A stretch of DNA of 64,000 nucleotides. Source: Nymphaea colorata. Taxonomy: Eukaryota > Streptophyta > Magnoliopsida > Nymphaeales > Nymphaeaceae. The notes beneath the pieces were generated by a model. The model was given only the letters and a program-made list of their open reading frames with translations, did not search any database and had not been told where the DNA came from. This document shows, one piece after another, positions 34,691 to 47,761 of the stretch. Position 1 is the stretch's first letter. Every line of letters starts with the position of its first letter. The position numbers and the translations under genes are program-made. Where the stretch lies: NCBI RefSeq assembly GCF_008831285.2, contig NC_045149.1, forward strand, positions 21,644,535 through 21,708,534, in the 5' to 3' direction.

Positions 34691-35344
34691 AAATGTTGAC
34701 ATCCATGCGCAATTGAATCAAATATTTATCTGATCTCAGTTTGATAGACTGAAATTCGTTTTAAATCCTCACGCAACTAGCGACTGGATTTTGGTAATTG
34801 GAAAGGTTTAATTTATTTAAATTCCTAGTTACAATTCTCATACAACTAGAGAAATAATATGTTTTTCGAGAAGATTGTTACATGAACATGTAGAAAGACG
34901 AGCTGAAAATGACTCAACCAAAGCATCTTGATCCATTCAAATATTGATAATGAGCTGCTGAAACAAAAACATCAAAATCTTGATACACACGCTGTAGATT
35001 TTGTTGATGTCCTCTAAAAAAAAAAAAAAAACTTAATATTGAAACCTAAACAAAAATTCTCCGTCAATCAAGCTCCTAGATGTCATACCACTGAATTAAT
35101 TATTTGACTTAGCTTGAAGCTTCCAAACCATTGACGTTTTGGTTTCTACGTTGTTTTCATTGACCATTCATTTGCACATTAACGAAGCAGGTTCGCGCTT
35201 CGATTCATGTGGTGATATTTTTCTTGCCACAAAAGGTGGGGCTGTTCCGTATAACTGAAGGCGGCCAGCCACCCATTGAGGCTTCCAGCACAGACTAGAA
35301 CCCGGGATGTATACCAAATTTGTAGCGGGGAGGGGTGCCTACAT

Positions 35345-35540
35345 GCAAGGGCGGAGTCAAGGTAGGGCATGCATGGGCCCTGGCCCCACCTTAAAAAAAA
35401 TTTATTTTTAAAAATTATATGTAAATTTAAAAAAAACATTTATTTTATATAAAAAATTTAAACAATGATATATTGACCTAGTCAAAATTTAGAAACTTTA
35501 ATTCGGCATGCCTGATCAAAAATTTCTACCTCCATCCCTA
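35345..35540. mobile_element. hAT-like MITE, about 195 bp
   Basis: The left end caagggcggagtcaagg and the right end ttctacctccatccct are imperfect inverted repeats. CCTACAT flanks both sides (35338-35344 and 35541-35547), possibly extending to 8 bp with one mismatch. The start (gcatgggccctggccccacc) is shared with other copies in this window. The core is A/T-rich and non-coding. Confidence 0.75.
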
Positions 35541-36439
35541 CCTACATAGGCCTTTTATGTGTGGTGTGGGTTGTTAACCTCCTACTCACCTCTCAACAAA
35601 GCTAATTATCATTGTTAAATTAGTTTAGTAAAAAACATTTTTAGCTAATAAACTGGCACCAACGTTTGTAAAAAAGTAAAATAAATCGATCGGCATTCAG
35701 CATTTTCCACATGATATAAACTCATTTCGTTGGGTGTACAACTATGGTAAAATGTCACAATTGTGGAAATAATAAAAGAATGAACTGACCTAAAAATATA
35801 AATTTGAACTATATATTTGTTAGTCAAACCTCATAAGGAAGTGATAAATACATCAATTGCCTATTAATCACGGTTGAATTAGAAAAATATCAAAAAACTA
35901 TGATATATGAACTTTTTCCTTGCAACTTTCGTTCAGTTTTGTCGAAATTTCAAAAGAGAAAACAGCGATCGTGTATTGGACAATGAATAAATTCGGCATC
36001 TACTAGACAATTTTTATAACATAGGTCCAGTACTATTAAACGGTACGCTTCCAAGACAAAAGGATGTCAAAGAGTGTATCAAATCAAAGGGAAAATTGCT
36101 CTTAAGAGAAAGAGACCTTCAGATGTCGATGTTACTGGATGCTTAAAAACTATAAATATGTTGCTAAATAAAATCATTATGTGACCATTTTGTAGAGTAG
36201 CAAGGGTTCATGGTGCTTTTAATAAAAATTTATATGCCTTTTGCAATAATTTTAATTTTTGTCCAATTGACAGCATCCCAGAACTTTAGGAATGAGTAAA
36301 TGGTGACTCTCGCTATTTAGGGTCAACTAGTGCACTCATGAGGGTTTATTGATACATCGTGATCGATAGTTCAAAAAAAATAAACAAAAAATATGTATAA
36401 ACTAATACTAAATGAAAAAATTATCTATTGCCATTCTTT

Positions 36440-36442
<3 letters not shown>

Positions 36443-36530
<88 letters not shown>

Positions 36531-36569
36531 AATGATGACTCCAGCTATCCGGAATTCACTTATGAATGT

Positions 36570-36646
<77 letters not shown>
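36443..36646. repeat. Paired long (AT)n arrays
   Basis: Two AT arrays, 36443-36527 and 36572-36646, are separated by only 44 bp of unique sequence containing ccggaattc. Ile-Tyr reading frames through them are artefacts. Confidence 0.95.
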
Positions 36647-36650
<4 letters not shown>

Positions 36651-37699
36651 GAGAAGCTAAGGTCCTCCAAGCATTTATCCATTTAGTCCGATAGTGTGAG
36701 AAAGGCTAGAGGCATCTAGATGACTAAAGAAATCCACATTCTTGTGTTCGTGTAGGTGTGTAAAGCCAATATTGTGCATATTGGATAATTTTTAGATAAT
36801 TAAAATGTAGAAATTTGTTGCTAAAAAAATTATAAATTGTCATTAAAGCCAACATAAAACCTTCCTGCATGATAAGTTATAAATAATACCAATTTCATTC
36901 CTTTTCAATAATAAATTTTTAAAATTTTAACCATATGACAACATATTACATATGTCATATAACAACTTTAACCACCCATGCATGACCAGGTAGTATAATC
37001 CATTATTATAGACGTTAAAAGAAAAACAAAAAATAAAAAAAAAATTGATATTTTCATCATTTAGTATTAATTTGTATTGTTTTCATATTTTTCAGTCATT
37101 TATTTTATTTGCATCAGGTAATAAACAGCTTTGATCAGATGATTAGGTGACTTTGGATAGCATATATATATATATATATAGCTTTATCCTCTTCACCTAA
37201 TCCACGCACATCTTGCCTTTAATTTAATTTTTAAATGATCAACGGTGACCAACGGGGGACCCTTTGGAAAAATGATATTGTCAATAAATGTGATGACTGA
37301 TGAGTGATGAGAAAAAGACGTGCATGTGGGAGACAAACGAGGGGATGAAAAACAAAGGCCATCGAGCGGCTGCTTTTGCAGTGACGACAATGACATATCA
37401 ACTTTATTAATCATAACTAATAAAATAATTATTCCTAAAGTTGGTATTGGCAGTTAGTTCACTATGCTAAATAATTAGTCATAAAAGTTAAAAAGTAATA
37501 AAGTATTTATGTATGAATAAAGCAAATTTCGTAAGCTGATGTAGGCCACATGCCTCCGCGATCGATCATGAATATTTTGTAGCATCTAAACGAAACAAAT
37601 CCGCTATTAACCCACATGTGCTCATATCCTTCTCCTTCTTCTTTCTTTTGTCCCTAAGGTTCAAGTCTGTGCCGGCTTAGAATAGAGACAATGCATAGT

Positions 37700-37961
37700 A
37701 TCTATGAGAATCGAACGAGCAATACGTCATCTTGAACAATCAACTCGACTAATTATACTATGCTCCTTGAAATATAATGTTACAACCCGACCGACCACTT
37801 TCATACCTGGCACATGCTTCTAGTTTGATGATCTATGAGAATCGAACGGACAATACGTCATCTTGAACCATCAACTCGACTAATTATACTATGCTCCTTG
37901 AAATATAATGTTACAACTCGAACGACCACTTTCATATCTGGCACATGCTTCTAGTTTGATG
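37700..37961. repeat. 131-bp tandem duplication
   Basis: Copies 37700-37830 and 37831-37961 share 'atctatgagaatcgaacg' through 'cttctagtttgatg' with a handful of substitutions. Confidence 0.93.
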
Positions 37962-38920
37962 AATTCTATTATAGTCCTGAAAAAGGTAGAAAACAAGACA
38001 ATTAATGTTTAATCATTATTATTATAAACATTTTAAGATTTTCGTTAATATTCAATATAAAACTAAGCTTTCCACACACCTTAAGTCAAAATTGGTTTTA
38101 CTACTAATCGTAACAACTAAATTCACTTCTACACTGGGTCCAAGCTCTACCCTCTAACTACTTAATTAGCTAGAAAGAGAACAACTAAAACACTTAATTG
38201 TCCTCTTTATATACGATTTTCCAACAATCTACCATATAAGACTAGACTTTCTATAAGGTGAAAGTAAGTCTGATTTTATTTCATTTAACCACCTAATTTG
38301 CTTGTAAAAAAGGTTATTATTAATTAAATAATTGGGACTTAAACTTAATGTGCTTATTATGGCAATAAAAGCTAAATAAACATACTTTTGTAATTTTTTT
38401 CTTGTTTATATCATTATTTTTGTAAACGAGAAAAAAGTAATTAGAAAAAAAATACACATGATATTAGTGTTTGTTTTGACTTGTAAAGTCATTCCCGTAG
38501 GTTTGGAACCCACGTAAGTGGAGAAGCACGGAAGGCAAAACGCTTATCTTTCTTTAAAAGCATGTTGAAGTCTAAACAATATGATTTTTTTTGCGTCGCT
38601 TATGCATTAAGTTAAACCGACAAGCATAGAATACTTCAACATCAAATTTTTTTCTTTTTTTTTTAAGAATTTGGCAGATATTTTCTTAAATATTTGCAAT
38701 ATTTATTAAAAGTTTGGGCTCCCGTTAGTCGCTTAAAAAGTTAATAATATTTTTAAAAATAGTTTTTTATATAATTGATATATACAGATGGAAAAAACTG
38801 GACGGGAGACTTGGTGAGTCGAGAGTCACCCTTCTCTATAAAAATATTTTTTTCTTTAGGAGAAAAAATAATAAGAATAATAAAAAATTATTATTTTTCT
38901 TCCGACGAAGCAAATAATAA
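37962..38920. other. Intergenic, no gene recognised
   Basis: AT-rich sequence with homopolymer runs. Nothing is assigned except the tRNA terminator at its right edge. Confidence 0.45.
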
Positions 38921-38924
38921 GAAT

Positions 38925-38929
38925 AAAAA
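38925..38929 (-). terminator. Pol III T-run after tRNA-Met
   Basis: Five consecutive T on the minus strand lie seven bases after the tRNA discriminator base, as expected for RNA polymerase III termination. Confidence 0.7.
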
Positions 38930-38935
38930 GGGAAG

Positions 38936-39021
38936 TGGGGTGAGAGAGGCTCGAACTCTCGACCTCAGGATTACTCTTATAGCTATGAGACCTACGCGCT
39001 AGCCAACTGCGCCACCACCCC
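38936..39021 (-). tRNA. Elongator tRNA-Met (CAT) with intron
   Basis: Reading the minus strand from 39021, GGGGTGG pairs with TCACCCC at the 3' end and the discriminator is A (38936). The D arm is GCGC/GCGC, and the T arm is GAGAG-TTCGAGC-CTCTC. The anticodon loop is CTCATA, followed by an intron of about 12 nt. An intron just after the anticodon is typical of plant nuclear elongator tRNA-Met genes, and the sequence matches that gene type. Initiator tRNA-Met has no intron and different ends. A TTTTT tract just past the 3' end (38929-38925) fits a Pol III terminator, and a CAA motif precedes the 5' end. It appears functional. Confidence 0.96.
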
Positions 39022-39099
39022 GTTGCTGAAAACCTTCTCACGGAAGTGTTTATCACCCGTAGTTCAATTGAAAAGTCCTTCTCACGCCCAGCGCGGTAA

Positions 39100-41591
39100 A
39101 TAAAAAGCGAAATCACCGACGGTAAAATCTGGGCCTTCCGTCTCGCAGACATCCTTACCAGTGAAACGGCTACTTGATTAGAGGCAGGTGGATTGTTTAG
39201 CTCCTCCCTTTCCTCTCGCCAGGTAACTCTTTCACGCGGGAAATGCCTCTATTTTGAAAAAAACCAAGAAAAATTGCTGGATTTTTATTAGGGTTTTCAT
39301 TTTATTCCTTTTCCCCTTTTCTACGTTAGGTTATCCCGGCGGCTTCCCTTCTGAGTTTTACTTAGGTTTTATGTGTAGTTCATGCCTGTACATAATCGCG
39401 TTTCGTATTTTTTGCAGGATGTTCTTTTGCCTTTTTTTTTAAAAAAAAAAAATCTATTCCTATTTTTTATTTTTATTTGTTTTCCATGTGACGTTTCTTT
39501 TGCGACGTTTTGAGTTGATTCATGATTGGGGCTCTTAAAGTATAAACGGGTTCTTGCCCTTTGGCTTGTTCTTTGATCGATGATATTGACGGTTGTTGCT
39601 GGTTTATATGTTGTGTTTTTGTGTCTGGATGATAAAAGAGGAAGTTGGTGTTGTAAGTGGTGAGAAAATCAAGCATGGTAATGTTTTGACTGAAGGATTC
39701 ATCTTTGGGTGCTGAAAGAGGAAGTTGCTGTTGTGAAGAGGGAGAAAATTGAACATAGAGTGTATACACAGTAAAAGTTTTGATTAAAGATATGGAACGT
39801 AATTTTCGTTTCGTGGATAATAATTGGGGATCATTTATTTGCATTGCTTTTTCTTGGGAAGTAGACGTTTCGGCTTTTGCACTTTCTGTGGGCAATTGAA
39901 AGTATGTTTGTCGAACTGTAGTGATTGACTTTGAGGACAATGGTGGGTTAGCCACAGTTTCTAGGGCAATATATATAGCTCTCAGCCAAATTTTTCTTAT
40001 CTGGAGGATGTTTAGGATAAATGAAGCTGGAATCGATTCCAAACGTTTTTGCAGTTGTTAAATTTTGCAAGTTCTATATTAGCGACTCAATAGCTGCTAA
40101 CTGTTGACCATCTCTATGGAGGACGAAACAATCAAAAGTGGTAATTAGCTCTTGTAATTTAGTGACTACTCGAACCAATAGCTGGCATGAAATAAGAACA
40201 AGGCAAAGAGCAGGCAGAAGGTGTGCTCTGAAGACTCCGTCTCCACCTTCGTATATGTGTTCCTATTATAGTGACTGAATACTTTTATACTTCAGTAGTG
40301 TTACACTTTGTCTTATTTTAGGAGAAAAAAAAAACATAATATTGCAACTTTTTTGAGATGAGATGAAGATACGCAGGTGCATGAACAGTTTCCATAATTT
40401 CTGGTTCAAAGTTTAAACCTTTCCGAATTCCTCCATTTTTTATTGCTTTTGTTGAAAAACCTCAATATATAATGAAAACACATTTGTTTTACATTCTTGA
40501 AAGCTTTATTAAGATATCGGGGTTGCTGGTTACTGCAGTGCCTCTTATAGTATGTATAAAGGAAGATAGAATTGAACTTATCATAGTATCATGCTCATCT
40601 CCTACGTTTCCCTCATAGTCCTAGAGATGGCTGGAGACTGCATTTATGCTGGTGTCATGTTGTGACATTAATCTGTATTTAAATCAGACCGTGGTAGAAC
40701 TTAGTTTTCAAACACTAGGTCTTTGTTATCATTTTTTTTCTTTGGGCATGTCGAAGTTCTTCCTGAAAGCCATCTTGTAACTTAATCTCTCTCTCTCTCT
40801 CTCTCTATCCTTCGCTGATGCACAGATATGCTATGTAGCTTCAATGTCGTATTCATTTTTTTGCTGGTTTGTAAGTTATCAACATGCACTTGTCTTTGCT
40901 GTGACAGCTTCATGTTAAAAGTGAAAATACAAATGAGGGCATTGAAACATTTTCCAGGCTTGTGGCTTTAAGGCTAGGTGTGAGTGCTTTACGAAGGTTA
41001 GCAACCTGTTGAAGGTCATATTTAGTTCTTAGTAGCTTCCTCTTCAGCTCAGAATTTATCCGTAGGAATTCCCTTTTGATGGAGCATTGAAACAGATGCA
41101 TGCAAAGGAAGAGGAATTCAGTTGAAAATGCAAGGGGATGCTTTGCTCCACCAAGGCATATTACCTAGTGAACCAGCCAGGATAACCTTGACTTTGTATT
41201 TTGCCAACAGGTATCTTCTTCCCAAATATGTAGATTAAGCAAAGAATATGGTGGACCCTTAAACTTTCTTGGAAATCCTGCAACTACAATTGAACTCTGT
41301 GAATGCTGGGCATAACTGATTTCAGGTGTGTGTGCAGTAGAAGATAGAATTTCTTCCTTGATCTTATTAACATTCCTTAATTAAATAGAATGTTAAGCCC
41401 TTTATTTGCTGTTCTAGGTGAACCAGAATTTGCATTTGTCTTGTGATACTGAATGACAGTTAGTACCTAGCACTGAAATTTTCAGCTTCACGGCTTACAG
41501 ACATTTAGTTTTTTATTTTTCCTAAAAACTTGCAAATTGAAGCAACGGGTAAGGAAGAATTTGAGAAGCAAGGATTGTGAAGCTGCTTAAC
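39100..41591 (+). other. Upstream region of the basic-region protein gene, possible 5' UTR exon
   Basis: A CAG|GTAACT donor-like site at 39222/39223 follows a pyrimidine-rich, leader-like stretch. It could end a non-coding first exon of the gene whose coding part starts at 41592, but the 2.4-kb distance makes this tentative. A (CT)n run lies at about 40787-40806. No coding exon is recognisable between. Confidence 0.3.
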
Positions 41592-42736
41592 ATGCCCAGG
41601 CAACGTGAAAAATGCCCTAAAGACCCAGAACTCATAAGGCTCCGAAATAGAGAAAGGCAGCAGCAGTGCAGGGCTCGCAAACGTGAGAAAGCTAGAAAAG
41701 ATGCTGGTGCTGTAGGTGGAGATCCCATGCCTCTGATGGGCTATGACCATTATTCAAGGAGACAAGATGATGCACGTGTAATTGCAGATGTTTGTAGTTA
41801 TCCTTTAGTGAATCAGGTTTATATCCCTGAGATATACGGAACAGAGAAAGCAGATAAGAAGTCTAGGTATCTGGAATTATTCAAGGGGACCAAACCTAAA
41901 AGGTGAACCTTTTTTGTTTGTCGGTTGCTTAGCAACTGGTTTTTCCATCTGGAAACAAACCTGGTTACATTTGTTCTATTACTAGGTATTCACTGTAGAT
42001 GCTTAAGCAGTTTGACGACTTTTGGTCTTTTACAGTACTCCTGATTTCAGGATAAATGAAGCCGATGGATCTGTTCAGTTGGACTCCAATAACGGATGCT
42101 ATGGAAGGGATTCACTAAATGTGAGTGTTTCTTTTCCTGTTGGAGTCTTTCTTATTTCCTTGTTCTAAGCATTGTTATCGAGAACTTCTGCCTGAAATGA
42201 GTCAGTCCATCTTCTGTTCTATTCAGATACCTCAGTTTAGTAAAACTACAGACAGGAATTCAGGCCTTGATGTGCTTGCTGCTGCCACAAAACATCTGAC
42301 TGAAAGCTGGGAGCAATTGTGCAATTCTGAAAGTCAGGCAACTGGGGAGAGTGCAGATGTGAGGCATCAGCCAGCAGGATTGCAGATCATCTCTCAGACT
42401 GCTGAGGCTACTTCCGTTGAACGCAGAACTCGCATTCATTGTTGTCGTAAGTGGAAAAAAGATGCAAGAATGGCAGACAAATATAAACAAGCACTCGTAT
42501 TGTTTAATGCTCCAGCAAGTCCGTCCACTCAAATAGAGAAGTTTGACATGTGCTCCTTGCAGTTAAGCCACCATGATCTGGATGTAGCTGTGGATGTTTT
42601 TTCATCATTGGGGAAGTTCAGTTCTAAGCATCAAGTGAACCAGATCGCATGCAAAGCTAAGGCTGTTTCACATGGTAGAAGAAACTGGAAAGCTGCTGCA
42701 AGGGCCGGTGGTTGGGACTCGACCGTAGCAATTTGA
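41592..42736 (+). CDS. Unrecognised plant protein with N-terminal basic region
   Basis: Three exons join in frame: 41592-41902 (donor AG|GTGAAC), 42036-42120 (acceptor TTTACAG, donor GTGAGT) and 42227-42736 (acceptor ATTCAG, stop TGA), giving 301 residues. The start is the ATG beginning MPRQREKC; an upstream in-frame GTG is not a likely start. Residues about 15-35 (ELIRLRNRERQQQCRARKRE) resemble a bZIP basic region, with N and R spaced as N-x7-R, but no leucine zipper follows. A second Cys/Lys-rich patch, RIHCCRKWKKDARMADK, lies in exon 3, with a third Arg/Lys/Trp patch (GRRNWKAAARAGG) near the end. Good splice signals and consistent phases support a real gene. Function is unknown; nucleic-acid binding or nuclear localisation is only a guess. 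Confidence 0.8.
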
Positions 42737-44440
42737 GTTGGTTTTAGGGTAGCAAGGACAAACTCTGAACAATTCCCTAAGAACAGCTAAAGCACTACTG
42801 ATCTAAATCAGGAGTTCAAATTTTGCAGCTTAGTTCAAATTTTGCATCTTTTTTTGGGTGCTTATGGGTTCCAAATTTCATTAACCCTTTGTTGTCCATA
42901 ATGGCTTTTTCTTGTATGTCAAACCATCTGGAGGGGTCTAAGCAGACCTGAAATATGAGGATTTCAGGTTGGTCCCAGCTGGACAGGTTTTAAATCCAAC
43001 TGCTGCTTCCTTTTTTGTCGGAAACTTGAAGCTCCAGTAAAATTCATTGGCAGCTCGGGGTGAAACGAAATTACAAGGCATTTTCCACTAGAGAAGTTGA
43101 AATCCGACGTCATTGTGTATGCTATTTTGTGCCTTCGATCCGCATTATAAACTTACCCCACACAGTACTTTTCTCTACTTCAAGGGGAGCGGGCATTTTA
43201 TGTCAAATGCAATTAATGTACCATGGAAAGTGTAGATCGTCGCAGTACTTGTTTGGTGTACAGGAACGAAAGCATTCGCTGTTCTTCTATGTTTTCTTGT
43301 TAAAACTCAAGATCTCATATCCTTTTGTGGCTCGTGTCAAATAGATGAAGAAGAGGTACATGCTTCAAAATTCAATCTTGGGTGGAAATTTTTGAAGCTT
43401 GCCAGTCAGGGAAGCTGCAAATTGTTCAAATGTGGACATGTTTTTGAATGTAGTCATTAGAGTCCCCTTGCAAGTTGTCCAAGGTCTGTCAGAATCAAAA
43501 GAACGAAATGAAGCACTTTGGGCACGGCAAGTTTGAGTTAGCTTCTAACTTTTTTGAGAGTCTAGTTGTAATTCTAAAGGTGGCCTCTTTGTCGTCGGCA
43601 TTGGACCAGTAAGCACGGTGTTACGCTGTGATTGAACGGACGATAACCAACATAGAACTAAGACAGAAAGGAAGAACGGCACTTCCATATTGTTGCAGCG
43701 GGAGAAGAGTTGACAGTATTGAAGATAAGGTGGTTTAATGAGTATTCAATACTCTTGTCATTGGCATTAGCATTCCTTCCTTCCTTCCTATTTATTGCAG
43801 GTCGATCATTCATTAGCACGGGTCTAACTTACTACATATTAAGAAGCCCTCGACCCAACCAATATTTCACTTAAGGCATACAAGATATTCCATTAATAAC
43901 TGTCTGCTTCAATTCATTGAAGCAATTCGATGAATTTAATCGGTCCTTTAAGAAACCTCATGCAGATCCATCACAGAGGCAGAGGAAAGCAATATATATA
44001 TATACACCTCTAACTAAACTCTTGCCTCTCAAGTAAAGATCGGAGAAATTCAAATGTTGAAATTTATCTTATTGAGAAAAAATAATAAAAGTTCAAATTT
44101 TATAAGGTTTTGTTTGTCTTTCTCAACTCATGAAATTCGATACTGGCATTTAATTTTCTCGATTTTTTTATTAATTATACTTTTATACACGTCTAATTGT
44201 GTAATTAGATCTATGAAAAATAACTTAAATACGCTGAAAAGCAAACATTGGAGGCTGGCTCCAAGGACTATATATATTTATATATATACTGCAAATATGA
44301 CACACCTTACTATTCTCTGCAAAGTTGTCCCAAGAAAATTGGGAATCGCAAAAGATAATGCTAAATTTGAATGACATGGCGACAGAACAGTTGATACAAT
44401 CGATCAGGCAATAAAACACTAGGTGTTTGAAACGACAAGA
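42737..44440. other. Convergent intergenic region
   Basis: This lies between the 3' ends of the plus-strand basic-region gene and minus-strand VPS25. It should contain both 3' UTRs. Short open frames at 43060-43344 and 44054-44374 have no recognisable features. Confidence 0.45.
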
Positions 44441-47400
44441 TCACACTGAGAATTTTACACCTTCATCATCAGCTGACGTGCCCTTGAAAATAGTAGCTTT
44501 GCCCTTCTGCTCTAGCAGTTTTAAAGCACGCATAAGTATGGTTCGATCAATTCCAGCAAGCTCTGCAGCAGAGCAGAAGAAGCCGTAAAACATTACGAAT
44601 AACAGAAAGGAATGTAAAATTGGAAACTGCGAATAAAACTGAAGGACAAAAAGAAGAAACACCCTAATGACCATAACAATAAAAATGATAAGTGCCGGCC
44701 AAATGGAAAGATGCATAGAACAAAATTGGTGACAAGTGGTCACCAGAAATACAATAAAATCGACAAAGAAAATAAAATAAAAGTCAGAAGAAAGAAACTA
44801 AAGAAGGTGGCAGCACCAAAGGTCGCACTGTAGCAGGTGGCATGGGTGAAGGTGGTTGAAGGGGAAAGAGACTAGCGGGCAGACCGGCTGCAGGTGAGTC
44901 AGCAAGACTGAGGAAGAATGGAGGACTAGGTCTTCGGGAGGAATAGGCAAGGTGATAGGACGACAGAGCCAAAGGCAAGGGATGCCATACTAAGAAAGGT
45001 GAAGAGAGGTTGGTCAGACATTGGCAAGCTCCACCAGCATGAGCAAAGGAGAGCCTTGTTCTGCCGAACCAAACAAGGACACCCACACCACCAAGGTAGC
45101 AGGGGTGCGGAACAGTCTTCTGACATGCGAGGCACATGAAGGGACGGTTAGCACCCGAAAGAAAGCAACAGAGGCTAAGACAGCTTTCTTTGCTACCATT
45201 ATAGAGTATGAAGCCAAAGAACTAAGCATCCCATGAAAGTTACCAGTTTTTGATTTGTTGATAGGAAATGGAGATTGTAGAACCTCTATTGTCAACACGA
45301 TGTGCCACATTCAAACTGATGCTTCTACTATATCCCAGATAAATCATAGAATGACTTGCCTCCACATCCACTTATGGTATATACTATGGATGAAAACATA
45401 ATCAGCGCGTAATCTACACTCACTAGCTTCTTGGTTATGTTCTTTAATATCTATTCACAGTTCTATGCATTAGCAAACAATCAGCAAAAGGCATATAACA
45501 TATTTCTCTCTTACAATTATCAGACCTATCCTATACCAGGTTTCACAGTTAACAAAGTTGAAATCAGCCTTGGATCGATAGTTTTCAGACCACATGCACT
45601 TGATTGCATATGTTAATGTTAATGCAGCTGGATAGTTTAGCCATGTCAGAGCTAAGTCAGATCCAAAGCAGATACACTTCCCTATATCAGTAGGTGTAGC
45701 TTTTGGTTTCATCCATGACGGCCAGGCCTTGCCGGTGATAAACCTACCATGATGCCTTTTTATCTGCAGTCAGTGGCTTTGACCAACATCTAGGAAGAGA
45801 AAGCTTCTCTTGCCCATAAGTAAAAGTGCATATCTTGTTAAAAAGTTGCAAAAAGACCAGCCAAAGTATAATAAACTTTAAAAAACAAAGGATTTTTTTT
45901 TACTATGTTTACAAGGAAAAAAAGTGTACCTGTGCCTCTTGATTCGATCCCTGATCGTATTTCTTCAACAGTTAGCACAGTGTCTCCAAACCCATAATCC
46001 CTCACCTTATTGCACAAACAATTTGTGGCAACAAGCACTATTCATCAACATCTTGTCAATTAAAAAATCACAGATATGTTTTCCAAGAGATTAAGTTCTG
46101 CACTTACAAAGTGCAATATTATGTCAGCCCATTCCTGAATCCGATGCCAAAGAATCAAGCATTTCCTATGTGATTTATCCATCCATTCTGCTCTCCCTGA
46201 ATCCAAACAGTAATCACACAGGCGAATCTCATGGGATCAGGAATGTTCTTCAACATTCTTCTAACGTTTAAAATGTGAAATAGGACGAACCTTCTGAAAC
46301 CAATGCTGAAAGAAAAACTTCCTTTGCTTCATAGGTAAGGCTTCCTGCAAAACCAACAATTCTCAAAAAATTCAAAACTGTCCAAGCAAAGAAGAGTCCT
46401 TCATACACAACCCAAGTTGTTGGATGTTGCTTCATAGAAACAAAAGAATTCTTGAATCATGTGTGTGTCTCCACAAGGTAAGAAGAGGTAAAAGAAACCA
46501 GGATAAGCCGAGAAGGGAATGTAAGTGGGTGGACAACAGCAGAGAATGTGCACAATGAGTACATTTAACTTTTTAAGGCCAGTAAGTGAACTGAATTGCC
46601 CATAATTACACTGATTCTGCTTGCATGGAATTCATTCAGGCATATGAAATGATATCAACCATCATTTTGGAGCAGCTTCTGTAGTATAGGTGAGCCAAGC
46701 ACGAAGAATCAGTGCATTCTCAGCTCAATATGTCTAGGATCTCTTCATAATTACATCATACCATTTGTCATTTCCTTGTTAGCCAAGTGACTGACGTTAT
46801 GCTCACAACCGATTAGCCAGAGGTTCAATACTTCTATTCTCACTGCAGATGCTACACAAAGGAAAGATTTTATCATCTAATAACCAGCTTGGGCATAGCT
46901 AAGGTGTTTTGGCTACAGATTGTCTTTCTTACCCAAGCATTATTGCGGAGTTTGAAGTTTGAACATTGCCTGGCTGCAAACAAGCTGAACCAGAAAACAA
47001 ATCCCATTTCCACGTCACAACAGACTATGTACAGCCAATAGCAAACACTGTTTACTAGCAATGCATATAAATTCCCTTAACATCAGAGACCAAGACAATG
47101 AAAAATTTCATGCGGTCATTGACACAAGCTGAGAACATGTTACTGAAAATTTTGCAAAAGCTGTTTTTGTTCTTCATAAGATGTCAAAGACATACTCTCA
47201 ATTATTGGATTTGAAAAGAGCGGAAACTCTTCCTCCAGGCCAATCACGAAGATCTTCTGATGCTTACAGTAATCAGTAATCAGTTCCTTCCAGAGCTCCA
47301 CTTGCTTCTGTCTCGTGTCCCTTACAGGCTGCAAGCTGCATATATACATTCGGTGGCATGAACAATCCGCCCACTGAAAGCAACCAAAAATATAAAGCTA

Positions 47401-47761
47401 ATTGCGGCATGTCAAACACATTCTCTTTGAAAATTTAACAAATGTTAGTTAACATGTTTCCCAGTTGCCACTTTGCACCATGAATTCAACCAGGAGTAAA
47501 GTGAACAAAGTCCTACATTGCCACCGTTGCGAGGAAACGAAATAACAAAAGTCAGTAAACACCCAAATCCGAAAGAAAATCCACAAAATTCCCGTGAATG
47601 AATCATATTCAAAGACTAGTCTAATAACAGAAAACCATCAGCAAGAAAAAATCAATCATATTGCAGTTTCCAGAAGTCAATATCCAGAGATCAAGAATTT
47701 ACGTGAAGTATGGCGGGTAGCTGAAGAACGGCGGAAATTTGAAATCACCCAACTTCTGCAT
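44441..47761 (-). CDS. VPS25: ESCRT-II subunit VPS25
   Basis: Six exons were assembled by eye: 47761-47703, 47335-47196, 46344-46291, 46196-46108, 46005-45930 and 44562-44441, all with GT-AG borders and matching phases. They give 179 residues, the length of Arabidopsis VPS25. The N-terminus MQKLGDFKFPPFFSYPPYF carries the two Pro-Pro-x-aromatic motifs (residues 10-13 and 16-19) through which VPS25 contacts VPS22 and VPS36. Two winged-helix domains follow, with LQPVRDTRQKQVELWKELI and KCLILWHRIQEWADIILHF in the first and TVEEIRSG and ILMRALKLLEQKGKA in the second. The tail DDEGVKFSV is typical. The protein acts at endosomes in ubiquitinated-cargo sorting and ESCRT-III recruitment. Intron 5 (44563-45929) is the longest and holds no recognised element. 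Confidence 0.96.

Noticed and set aside
38775-39152. Frames overlapping the tRNA
   Set aside because: They run through the tRNA-Met gene on either strand; the tRNA explains the sequence.
39473-40042. 189-codon minus-strand frame
   Set aside because: No domain and no family resemblance. It lies in the probable upstream region of the plus-strand gene at 41592.
45014-45310. 98-codon minus-strand frame and its antisense partner in the VPS25 intron
   Set aside because: Both strands are open because the segment is GC-richer. Neither shows a known motif.
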